Assembly (NCBI RefSeq): GCF_910592395.1
Contig: NC_088311.1
Coordinates: forward strand, 21,918,646 to 21,982,645
Direction of reading: 5' to 3'
DNA from: Lineus longissimus
Lineage: Eukaryota; Nemertea; Pilidiophora; Heteronemertea; Lineidae
DNA length: 64,000 bases
This document shows positions 47,728 to 58,769 of this stretch, one piece after another. Under the pieces are notes generated by a model. The model ran no database searches. It had not been told where the DNA came from and was given only the letters and a program-made list of their open reading frames with translations. The first letter of the stretch is position 1, and each line of letters opens with the position of its first letter. The translations under genes and the position numbers were made by a program.

Positions 47728-50700
47728 TTACTTCTTTGGGTCAATTTCCTCAGGAGTGAGGCCAACAAGCCTTAGCAAGACCCTCCTGTAGTCACCACTG
47801 GTGTCGTCCCTGATCCAGTCTGACAGACTCTTGCCATACTTCTTTTGGAACTGCTCCATGATCAGGACCATATCGACCTGCAAGAAAATGGCTTCAAATA
47901 AGATGATGTATCGGTCTATCATACAAGTAAAGTGCCCAGCAAACAAACAATTTCATCACTTTGACCTGTAGCCCTTTGGCAAGAAGTTCATAAAGTGTGT
48001 ATTGCAACTATACACTCTATGCAGATAACAGACACTGAGCAATAATCTGTTATCAGTTAAATTGTTTCCAAAAAACTAATATGCAGTCTTTTAGGTGGAG
48101 CCAATGCCAACACTACCCGAGGATTAAATCATAAAAGAAGTGTTATTAAACTAAGACATACAAAAGAACCGAGTCCATGCCAAACTCACCTCACATCTTG
48201 TAACCACCAGCCTGATCAGAGCCGTATCATTCGTACCAACGCCTTTCATACTCTTGTGCAACTTGTCAGCAAAGTACTCAGGACGGTTTCTCACGATGCG
48301 GACTGGAAAAGGTAAGCATGAAAATTAGAATGTGAACTCTCCTGATTGGGTGCAAGTTTTACATGTCGTTTATGATATAGTATGTTGTCCACACATGGTC
48401 TGGCTATAAATGTGACCTGGAAGGCAATGAATACACAGGTAAGCATGACCCAGCCAACCAGCTGATCTCTCAATAAAGCAAAGAATGTCAGATTTCTTGC
48501 CTAGACAGTCACTGAAATTGCTGATCGGAAAAAGTCAGCCCCGATTCAAAGTATTGTCGTATTGAGTCGTACACAGCCCGAAAGAAACAGACAATTCCCT
48601 AACCAAACCAAACCCACCCACCTAAATTCTGCAGCACATCCCTGTAATCACCACTGGTTTCTGAATCAATGGACTCAGTGATGTCTTTCCCTGCTATCTC
48701 CTTGTAAAAGTCAAACACCTGACGGAGATGATGCACGTTCTTTGTCACAAACAGCCTGTTGAAAACGGATTCATCTGTACCAAGCTTTTTCTCTCCGGCC
48801 TGGAAAGTAAAAGCATTAAGTATTGAATTTAGGTAATCTTCCCAGGCATTAGGCCATCCTTGAAATTACCAAAGCGCTGAGCTCAAACACCAACAGTTCT
48901 CTTACTGAAATCCATAAATGAAATGTTTTCTTGTGAGAAAATTCATTAAAGTGACATCTGTTTTCCCCAGATGATGATGCGCATTCAGCAAGGCCATGCC
49001 ATGGAAAACGCTAAGAAAACGAACTCTAACTTCTATAATCAATCAAAAAATAGTTAATACTTGCATCATAGAGTGCCTGTGCATCACGCTTGCATTGCTC
49101 CTTGTCGACAGTGGTCCCTTCGTCTCTTGTTGCTGCACAGATCCCGTTCAAGACCTTGGTGAAATTGCCATGGGTATCGCTTGAGATATTGTCCTCCAAA
49201 TTTGCATAGTACACTGCAATAAAGATACAGGAGTTACCAAGATTTTGTGTGAGATTTGAATGTTCTTGAATGAAGAATATATTATAAGATTTTCAGAGAA
49301 AGCCTTCTTCTTAGATAAGATGAATCTCTCAAACCCAAGAGTATTCTTTTTTGCTGGGGTCAAATTTCCTACAACTCACATGAATGATATTTGGTCTTAA
49401 TGTCCATCAGCTCCTTGTTGCTTCTTGTGCAAACAATTTCTATCAGTGTATCTTCATCTGTCCCAAGTCCCTGTTTGGAAAAATATAAGTAATTGACAAG
49501 AAAAAGAGCTCAAAATAAATATGCAGGAGAGGATGTTCAAACTATTCCAAGGCAAAAGCACCAGAAATAATGTGTATGTAGTTGGTTTTGATGCGTCTAT
49601 TTTACATAGGTCTCAGCAAGGGCCATTTTCATCAAAAATAGTTGTTGGCGGTCCACTTATTACTCTCATGGGGATGTTGCCTTCTCCATTACTGTTTTCT
49701 GCTGTCAATCAATTTTAGCATTTTCATATTGAAACATCATTTCTATTTATTAGGGCTGAAATAAGAGCAACCGACATGGCCTAAGTATTGATAGAAGTAT
49801 TTCCCCAAATTTTCAGATCAAAATTGAATTTAAAACAGAGGAGTACAGCATACCTCCATGGCTGCTTTGAGAGATTCTGCATCATATTGCTTTCTCTCCT
49901 TCAATAATGCTTCCGCCAGCTTCAAGAAGTCACCACTTAGGTCACCACGGATATCGGCCAACAAGTCCTGGAAATAGATCAATCAATCAATCAAATAAGC
50001 CATCAATCAATGCTGATCCATCATCCTGCCGTGCTAAAATTGATACTCTTAAGAAAATGAGCAGTCCTTTCAACCACAAAATGAACAACTTACTCTGCCA
50101 TTGGCCTTTTTATAGGCCATCCATATAGCCTGCAGCTGTTGATTTGTATGGCTTGCGAGGATGTCAATTATGTGAGCCTCATTGGTGCCTGGAAACATAA
50201 CATGACAATAGCATGAGACACAACATTAATCATAACTAGCACCTGGATTCAACACACATACACTGAAACCTCTCTATCAGTCATCATCATTATGATCATT
50301 TATTGGTGCTATAACCATTTGTCGTTTTATTGCCACTGCACTGCACACCTAGGGTTCGGTTTTGATAGGATAGATGATGTTACATGTCAAGTTTCACATG
50401 CTACATGTCATTTGTCACAGCTATTATTCACTCATTGACACAAACATGACATGAGTGATAAAAGGGTGAAAGTGACAAATGTGATGTCTATGAATGATGA
50501 CCGCTCTTTGGAAATGACTTGATGTTCTTTCTTCAGGTCACAAGAATCTTGTAAAAATTGACATGTTACAAGTGACAACATGTATTCTTTGTAAACATTG
50601 CTAATTACTGTAAGTCCTCAGTCAAAAGCAGTTAGAAGTGCTTACCCAATCCTTTCATTGCTTTGCGAAACACAGCTGCAGCTTGTGCTGCCTGGGCATC

Positions 50701-51065
50701 TCCAAAGTCTTTCCTTGGAACTACAGTTCCCTGGAAGTGGAAAGCAAAAGGCTTATGATGGAATACAAAATCATGATAATTATCAGTATAATCCACTGGA
50801 GATATGTACAGCAAATTATATGAGCACCCATCCCTCATCTGTCATGACTCAAGCAGACGAATTTTCCAGAAAATGTTGGAAATTTGAGATAGAAATCCGG
50901 ACAAAAACAGAACCTCTGATTCTATACACGTCAAATTTCAACAGAAGTTAGAAGTATATTATATGTAACGGTTGAAGTCATCAATCAGGCAAATCAATAA
51001 GTGATGATCCGTCACTACGATACTTTTTATCTTCTTACTTGACATTTCTCTCCAACGTCCGCCAT
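47728..51065 (-). CDS. Annexin C (cluster member 3), four-repeat annexin
   Basis: Nine exons in order: 51065-51039, 50730-50646, 50188-50094, 49967-49854, 49470-49380, 49213-49065, 48799-48622, 48302-48190, 47877-47728. They total 1002 nt and encode 333 aa. The start MADVGEKCQ leads into GTVVPRKDF. Loops are KGLGTNE (Asn for Asp), EGLGTDE, KKLGTDE (one residue longer than in A and B) and KGVGTND. The substitutions in repeats I and IV suggest altered Ca2+ affinity. The C terminus is longer than in A and B: WIRDDTSGDYRRVLLRLVGL then TPEEIDPKK. Exon 49213-49065 must end GAT|gcaagt, a GC-AG intron, because the only nearby GT donor breaks frame. Boundaries otherwise equal annexin B. It is head-to-head with TRAPPC12. 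Confidence 0.94.
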
Positions 51066-51684
51066 GTTGTAAACACTAGTTTCTCAGAAATCCGAGAGGT
51101 GGGAGCACTGAAATTCTTCTCACTTTCTGATGACGTATTACGCAGTGGCTGTGAAAAAAGTACAGGAAATGACCAAATTTTGTCAATAAATCCCCATTTT
51201 CAGCATTGTTATTGATCAAAAGTGGTAAGTTAGATGTTAATTATGTTCAGGCAATGTAAGATAACGTACTAATTTCACATTTTAGCTGATTTTGTATCAG
51301 CAAATTGGGAAAAGCGGCTCCTGAAAACTGAAAATGTTGGGACCTGACCTGATCTGCTGATGCCAGCGAAAATGTGACGTATTGGATAACATTGCATGTT
51401 GATACGCAGCCAGCTGATGTTTTACTGTGCAACTTATACTTCTAGTACGTTGATTTTGACCGTAACATTGCCAACATGCCTTGAATTAGCTCTCCTGTAC
51501 GGTAGTCTACTACTACTAGGCCAGCCAAGAGGCACTCCTCTTGAAAGAGACAACCTATACACTATAGAGTAGGCCGAATGGCTGATTTTTCCAGGTTCTC
51601 TAGCCAGTAGGACGGATTCGAGATAGGCAAGGGTTTATTTGTTCTTTGAATTAACTGTTTTCAGAGTGTCGTGCATCTACCAAG
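51066..51684. promoter_or_regulatory. Divergent promoter region between annexin C and TRAPPC12
   Basis: 619 bp separate the opposed start codons. No TATA box is obvious. A possible splice acceptor (ttttcag at about 51658-51664) just before the TRAPPC12 ATG suggests that TRAPPC12 may have an upstream non-coding exon inside this interval. Confidence 0.45.
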
Positions 51685-54600
51685 ATGAGCGAAGAGCAAG
51701 GCCCTACAGAGCCAGGTCTTCAGGAGCCAGGTGAAGACATAATGGCAGACAACCCAACAAATGAGGAGGAGGAGCTGCAAATGGATGACGAAGCTGACGA
51801 GTTGCATTTCGAGTCGCATCCAGTAGAGGGCACTGCTTCTCCCTTTAGTGACACTACTCCATCTGTGGAGGAGGATGCAATTAGTTTCAAGGGCGAGAGT
51901 GTTCCAAAACCATTCGGTTCTGTGGCAACCTTAGACACCATAGCCTTGGATTCGGAAATGTCACCAACGATGGAGAATCTTGATTTGGGAGACACAAAAA
52001 GTTTGGATCGTGAATGTATGCATTATGAAAGGGAAAAGGATGTCTTGGAGGAAGCATCTGAAGAAGTAAGGGAGGAAGATGCCAAGATTGACGTGAACTT
52101 GGGAGGAGAAAATGTGGCTTTAAGTGTGGAAGACTTGACCTTGGGAGAGGTCGGCGACCTGCAGAAACTGGAGAAAGATATGGATGGTATTTCTCTCAAT
52201 GATACAGTTCCTGCAGAAGAAGAGCAACAAGAAGCTGAATCAGAAGCAGCTAAAGTTGTGGAAGCTCCTGTTGCAACACCAGATCCACTAGGTGTGCATT
52301 TTGGACAACAGCCGGATCCACTAGGTGTACATAATGGACAACAGTCGGATCCACTAGGTGCACATTTTGGACAACAGCCGGATCCACTAGGTGCACCTTA
52401 TGGACAACAGCCGGATCCACTAGGTGCACATTTTGGACAACAGCCGGATCCACTAGGTGTACATTTTGGACAACAGCCGGATCCAGTGGATGTACATTTC
52501 GGACAACAACCTGATCCACTGAGTGTACACTTTGGACAGTCAAAGGAAGATGATGACAGAAACAAATTGAGCAGTTATTTTGCCTCGGTACCTAGCAGTG
52601 GGGACAATATCTTTGACACTATTGCGGAGACTGTTGTCCAGGCGCCTGAAGAGAAGATTCCTGTTGCCACGCCCACCCCAGAAATCTTCTCTAGTGAACC
52701 CGTTCTTTTAGAAGAGACAGGTGTTAGTAAAACTGAAGAAGAAGGCGGCGATGCATTAGGGTTGGGTGATCCGGTTTCTCCTCAGTTAAAACTAGACAAT
52801 GTTGAGGAGAGTGAGCCAATTGAGATAATTCATCAGAGACATAGAAATGCTTCAGCTAGTATAGAGACACCTATTGTATCATTTGAAGGGGAGGCATTGA
52901 AAATGGATGGCACAAGTGAGCAGAGTACAGTCAGGCAGTTCTTTCCAGATGATACGAATGAGGACAAGGAAGGGAAAGAGTTCTTTGATCATTTCACTTC
53001 TGAAGGTGTTGGGGAGTTGAAAGTTGTGGAGGGACAGATTCAAGCGCAGCCAGATTCTCAGGAGAACCTGCAGGTATCTGGACCAGAGGTTATCTCCAAG
53101 GAGAAGAGGAAGCCAGGTGCTGCATTTGTCTTGCCCCATCTGTCTCCAGGACCATCGCCCAATACGTCTGCCTATGCTAGTCCTGTTCATCATGCCCATG
53201 CGACACCGGTACCCACACCAAATGCGACACCACTGCACCGGACCAGCATCGGAAGTGAGAAAACGCCATACTCCCCCCAGAGATTCTCTAGCGATATGAC
53301 AGGGCTTCCTGCATTCAGTAGTCATAACGTTCCTGAACCTGACGACGTGTTTACAGCAAGTCTCAACATGAATGAGGCAGACCGCCAACGTGATGCTTGG
53401 ATCCCTTCTGAGCTGACGAGACAGACACTGGTGTCTATGATCACCAGTCAGCCAGGGACATTCTATCCAAAACAAGAACAACTCACAATGCCAGGACTCG
53501 TAGCCAATGACCCCCAGGTAAGGCTTTTGTACTCCCATGCAATGTGCCTTAATAATATGTTCATCATTCTTGCATGTCTTGTCAGTGTGCCTGCATCATT
53601 TGTGTCTTTTTAAGTACAAGTCTGAGAACTAGGTTAACACACAAGCTGATTGAATGTTTAGATGATCAAATCTGCTCATTAGTTAATGCCTTTGACTTGA
53701 TCTTTTGAAATATTCAGGGCGACCCTGTGCACGACTTGTTAAAGCGCTGTGTCGGTGAGCATGAAGCACTGAAACGGCAAAGTTTGACGGCTGACAGCGT
53801 ACCACAGGATGAGGAAGGTCTAAGACAACTCATAGTAAGTTCCGAAAAACAGATCTGTCAATATAGAGCATTTGAATTAAGTCACAATTTTGTTTTTGCA
53901 AAATTGAGGAGGGTTGTTGGTGTTTGAAGCATACAACGTGACCCTGAAATATAAGGACGAGTGTCATGTTGTATGCTCTCATGGACCGAGATACCAGTCT
54001 GGTGTCAGACATCATGTCATGTCAGACACGATGTATGGCGGCGCAACATGCATGATGGGACGCCATTGCAGTGATTGACGCCATTGAAAGCCATACATGA
54101 GGCGAAGTAGTTAAAATGATGTTTGTTTTGCATATTCCAGAGAGCAGAATGTTGGCGATCAGCTGTGGACCTTACGGGAAGACTAATGACCTTGCACGGC
54201 CAAGGACTTGGCAAAACCAATATCGAGTCTAAAATTACTCCTCAGACTTTACAGGTTGGTAGAATATATGCCTGAACAGTTGCTATCTGTCTTTTCACAT
54301 GGTGTTGTGAGATTGGAAGAAAACCACATCAGTCTTGAAGAAGCCATTGTGGACAATAGTGAGACTGTGGACAATCAAATTTGAACCCAATGAACAGATT
54401 CAACCTTGTAGTGAATTTGTGACAATATCTTGCTAGTAGGTCTGTCTTTATGCCTTCTATTTCTTATATCTTTCCAGTTATGGTTTGTGCGGACATCCCT
54501 TCTGATGAGACTCAAGTTGTACAGCCTGGCTGATAGCGAGAACGCTGCATTTGGAAACTTTGACAAACCAGATTTGTTTTATGAATATTATCCTGACCTA

Positions 54601-56878
54601 TATCCTGGGAGAAAAGGTAGAATTTGGAATCAAACTTCAACTTGTGTTATTGAATGACCTTGGGATTGTTCACAATCCGGTGAAGGTCATGAGTATATGA
54701 CTCTTTTGATCTTTGGCAACTCACTTTCCTTTTTGGCTGCCATGATTTCTCTTGTGTTAGACCCAAGTAATGTGATTCCTATCTTCAAAGTTTAGTTATG
54801 TTGCACTGAAAATTATGTCCGAGACGTTGCAATGTCTGAGTAAACAACCTCAATGTATATATATTTCAGGTTCCATGGTACCATTCTCTTTCCGTGTAAT
54901 CAACGCAGAGCTCCCACATTTCCTCGGCAGATCACAAGAATCACTTGATAAACTCTACTATGTTTTTGCTATTGTCAAAAAGGTAAATATGCTTTGATAG
55001 ACTAGATCGCTCGTAAAGGGGCCATACCTGACAGGGTTGAATGACATCAAAGCTCTTCACAACAACTGCTATTGCAGAGAAGGACCCTGGGGTACCGAAA
55101 AGCTGCAGCCAGTGCAGTGCTTACTGGAGCTCCATCTTGGAAGAACAAGTGGCAACTACATGCAAAGGTATAACTATAGCACGTCCTTTGATTGTGAGTT
55201 GGACGCTTTCACCCCTGCTCTCCTGTTTTGGCAAACAACAGTTGTACCTCTCCGTTAAGGGAACCCTTGGGAGTGACAAGTGCTGTCCTTGATAGAGAAG
55301 TGTTCTGATTAGGGAGGTCAAATTGAATGGAAAGAACTACAAAACTACAAAACGTATCCTTGACCTTGACAGAGAGGTGTCTGCTAAGGAAGGTTCCACT
55401 GTAATGGTCTTTACCTGCAGAGACCTCATAATTAGTGTGACATTTCATGTACCGTTTCATTTTCCTCTCAGATTACAGGTCATCTCGAGATGGGTTTAGC
55501 TGAAGATGGCAGCATGTTGGAGTTATCCGATGAAAAGAGGAAAGCTTCAAAAGAGCTGTGGGAAAAGAGAGAAATGCATATCCTGTTTTCCATCGTCAAT
55601 ATTCTAGTCGGCATTAAGGTACACTAGGATCCGGAAAAACATTTTGAAGGGTTTTCCAGGCATGTTTGGCTGGAGCTTGAAGTTAATGAGGACATCAGAG
55701 TCCTTGTTCAGTCCCAGACTGTTGGGGCAATAGCCCAGCAGACAAACTTTGCACAACAAAAAGTTGGTCAGGTTCCAGATGGGTGAGGTAGTAATGTGTA
55801 CTGTGTACTCTTTTCTTCAGACGTATGACACAGCAGTTGATGTGCTTGAACTGCTTATCAAGAAAAACCTCGAGAAAGATTTCAATATTGCCATTCATTC
55901 TGGCCTTGGTAGATTATATATGCAGGTATGTAATTTGACTTGTGGTTAAGGCCTTGGTTAGATTGCTATTTATTCTGAGTCTCAATCACTATAAAATTGA
56001 AAGGCGAATAAGATTTTCAAAATCTGGATGCTTTCACGTTATCTTGGCTGTGCATGTAACGTTTACAAATCCTATGGGATTAGCCTCATGCTACCAGGTC
56101 CGATCTTCCACTTGCTTCACTACTGAGCTCCTTACAAACCCTGGTTAGGCACACCATTTTCCTCGTAATTTGTGTCTTTTAACTCAGTACATTACTCCTC
56201 CTCTCTTCATCAGATGGGCGATATTGAAGGTGCGAGGAGATATTTTGATCAAGTCGCCGACATGGTTGGCGAGAAGGACAAGGCTGGGCGATGTCGTGTG
56301 AAGATGAATAAAGGCTTCCTTGCTCTTGGACAGAACGACTTCGAAGTGGCGAAGAATTTCTTCAAGGATGTCGTTGAGATGGAACCAACGAATGCTGTGG
56401 TAAGTGTTTGAACTATCAACCACCCCAGAGCTTCAAATAGCAAGAATTTTGAAACAAAGTGTGTTTGCTGAAGTTTTCATTCAGCTTTAAAGGGCAGGAC
56501 CTACTTTGAGAAAGTTTCGAGTGCCCAGTTCCCTCGCTGTATAACTTGATACTCGAGAAAATGTCTTGAAAATTGAAATTCCCTCCAACTGATGGTTTCT
56601 CCTTGTTTATCTTCCAGGCGGTAAACAACATGGCCGTCTGCTACCTCTACATGGGAAAGCTAAAGGAGGCGCTGCAGATCTTAGAGGATCTCGTCCACCA
56701 AAACCCGGCAAAGTATCTCCAGGAAGGAATACTAATCAATCTGTGTACGCTATACGAACTAGAGTCTTCGCGTGCTCTGCACAAGAAACAGGCATTGTTG
56801 GAACTAGTCAGTAAATATAAAGGCAATGGATTCAATGTGGGCTGCCTGAAAATGAGCGAACTTTTGGCTAAGAAATAA
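51685..56878 (+). CDS. TRAPPC12 (trafficking protein particle complex subunit 12)
   Basis: TRAPPC12 is a TPR-repeat subunit of the TRAPPIII tethering complex in ER-Golgi and autophagic traffic. Nine exons: 51685-53517, 53718-53834, 54141-54254, 54478-54616, 54870-54982, 55472-55618, 55821-55925, 56214-56399, 56618-56878; all joins keep frame, giving 1004 aa. The C-terminal half matches the family: [29 protein letters not shown], NPEDxx-like TPR segments ([33 protein letters not shown]) and [18 protein letters not shown] near the end. The first exon alone codes 611 aa, acidic and probably disordered, and includes eight copies of an 11-residue repeat (about 200-285). The protein is therefore longer than the vertebrate one (about 735 aa), mainly in this N-terminal part. 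The frame continues past 53517 to a stop at 53613, but the gtaagg donor and next exon show splicing. Confidence 0.95.
52282..52540 (+). repeat. 33-bp coding repeat (11-residue [11 protein letters not shown]) in TRAPPC12
   Basis: Eight in-frame units of 33 bp, each starting gatccactaggtg or a variant. They encode DPLG(V/A)HFGQQP, with variants [22 protein letters not shown] and [11 protein letters not shown]. Unit identity is high in the middle and falls at the right edge, as expected for slippage within a coding minisatellite. The encoded stretch is Pro/Gln/Gly-rich and probably disordered. Confidence 0.97.
55237..55403 (-). mobile_element. MITE copy in a TRAPPC12 intron
   Basis: It lies between exons 54870-54982 and 55472-55618. 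It holds acagttgtacctctccgtta, agtgacaagtgctgtccttg, aaattgaatggaaa and the end aggttccactgta. It has the same orientation as the copy at 8270-8440, reversed relative to 63514-63690. About 165 bp. Confidence 0.7.
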
Positions 56879-57214
56879 TTGTTTGGACTCTTCGGAAATC
56901 TGTGTGTTCTGAACTGCTACAGTATAATTGGATGTATGTAATTTATTAAATGTGCTGTCCATTTGGTTAATCAAAGTGGGTTGATATGAAAGGAAGAGTA
57001 AAGTGGTACACCAGTCGTCCCTAATGTATGGTTACAGTTTTCCCTTAGGGGATTATGTAGTTCAACATCTCGGAGTGTACACCAACGGTTCGTTGCACCA
57101 CAGAATGGCATTCTGAATATGCACAGGAACTCTGTAATAACACATTAGTGACGGCTGTCATTAACACCACTACCCATCCTTTAAGTCAAGCAGCTTGTTG
57201 TATTCATTCCATTA

Positions 57215-57228
57215 AATAAATGAATAAA
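57215..57228 (+). terminator. Candidate polyadenylation signals for TRAPPC12
   Basis: Two AATAAA hexamers, at 57215-57220 and 57223-57228, lie about 340 bp after the TRAPPC12 stop codon. Confidence 0.5.
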
Positions 57229-57289
57229 GTATAAATAGACGTAATGGAAACCAGAGTCTTTCTTTATTAATCATTTCAAGTTTAAAGTT

Positions 57290-58120
57290 TTGAGTTTATA
57301 GTCGCATATCAACCACGATATAGGTTATCATTGAACTTCACACTTTATCCCCGAGCTGTCCTGAAACCTTTCAGCAGACCTTGGATGGGCTGCTTGACCA
57401 GCGCTCAATTTAGCATCTCTGACCGGTACCCATTCATACACCTAGGTGGAGAGAGGCCAGTTTGACAAAGAGACCTGCCTACAGTCTTACGCTGACAGTA
57501 GGGATCGAACCAGGGATCTCTTGACCACTAGTCGAGAGTCCAAGCCCAAGTAACACCCATGCAGATCATTTCAAAGTGTGGAAAGGCCAGATTTTGAAAC
57601 AAAAAACTGCCAGACTTTCAAATCAACTCTGTCGCTAGGCAGATGGTGCTTGTCACCCCCTAAAAGATGTGTGGACTGACGCTGCTCACTGCTGGTAACT
57701 GCCTGCTATAAGGGGCTTTACAAAATCTCCATGGACAAGGATGTGCATGCCTCTTCCCTTCTAGGGGGGAGAGGCTAGACCCTGAGCTATAGTCTCACGC
57801 CGACAGTAGGGATCTCTTGACCGTCAGGAGTCCAAGCCACCACACCACACCCCAGCGGCACAGGAACACCCATGCAGATCATTTCAAAGCATGGTGAGCC
57901 CCAATTTTGAGTTTGACTTAAAAATTAACACTGTCGCCGGGCAGATCGTGCTTGTCAACCCAATAAAAGATGTGTGGATTGAAGCTGGCACCGAAGCTTC
58001 TCACTGCTGGCACCTGCCTGCCATAAGGGGCTTTAAAGAATGACCATGGACAAGGATGTGCCTATCCCTTCTTTTGGAGTGAGGGTACCCTGGACTAGAG
58101 TCTACGATGTCAAGTTGCAA
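57290..58120. repeat. About 313-bp tandem direct duplication between TRAPPC12 and C8orf76
   Basis: The words acacccatgcagatcatttc (near 57553 and 57866), taaaagatgtgtgga, taaggggcttta and ccatggacaaggatgtg each appear twice at an offset of about 313 bp. The left part also holds gggatcgaacc, the reverse complement of a tRNA B-box-like GGTTCGATCCC, so a tRNA-derived SINE origin is possible. No gene is supported. Confidence 0.75.
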
Positions 58121-58544
58121 TTGTGGTACATGTATCATCACGTCGTTGAGCCTGATTGAGCACTGAACTGCAAAACTTGTCCTTTGCAACTGGGTGGGTT
58201 GTGGTATTTCTTGTGTCTCCAGAGCTGCGATTGTCCTTTATGCAAGGATGTGCAACTTGAATACCAGACTACTCACAGCCAGCAAAAGACAATCACATTT
58301 CTGACTCTGCCACATCTGGGGGCCATTGTTATGATGCAACAGAAACTGAGTCCTCCGGCATCACATGCTACATCAGGGCAATGACACAAAATATGTGTCC
58401 TACTTCACAATGGTATGTCACACGTCAGATGGAATTGAGCTCCTCCAAGATTGTGACTGTCTCCATCGCTAAATCAAGGTATGCCACATCCACATACAAA
58501 CAATCTACGCAGAGTCAAAAAGATGAGAAGTGCTATGATAAGGT

Positions 58545-58550
58545 TTTATT
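58545..58550 (-). terminator. Candidate polyadenylation signal for C8orf76
   Basis: A minus-strand AATAAA (tttatt on plus) lies 220 bp past the C8orf76 stop codon. Confidence 0.4.
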
Positions 58551-58769
58551 TTCTCAAAAACATGCCTTGCAGTTTTCCCGGCATCTAGGAGTTACAACAT
58601 TCAACATTACTTCATCAAAAATTACCATTTAAGCAAGTGTTTTTCCTGCATGATATAGTGGTTATTTCCCATTTGAATCCCTAGATGGTACAATCTCTGT
58701 ATTGCAATTCTGCAATAAAATGAGACCCAAGTTGAAATAGTCTTTTGAATTATTTCTAAGTCCAACAAA

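Noticed and set aside
52879-53538. 219-codon minus-strand reading frame
   Set aside because: It is antisense to the large TRAPPC12 coding exon, shows no family resemblance and is explained by the composition of the sense gene.
53518-53613. Read-through of TRAPPC12 past its first coding exon
   Set aside because: A good gtaagg donor follows CAG at 53517, and the next exon continues the family sequence (GDPVHDLL). The read-through tail is intronic.
57480-57560. Functional tRNA gene
   Set aside because: Only a B-box-like word is present. No acceptor stem or cloverleaf can be drawn around it.
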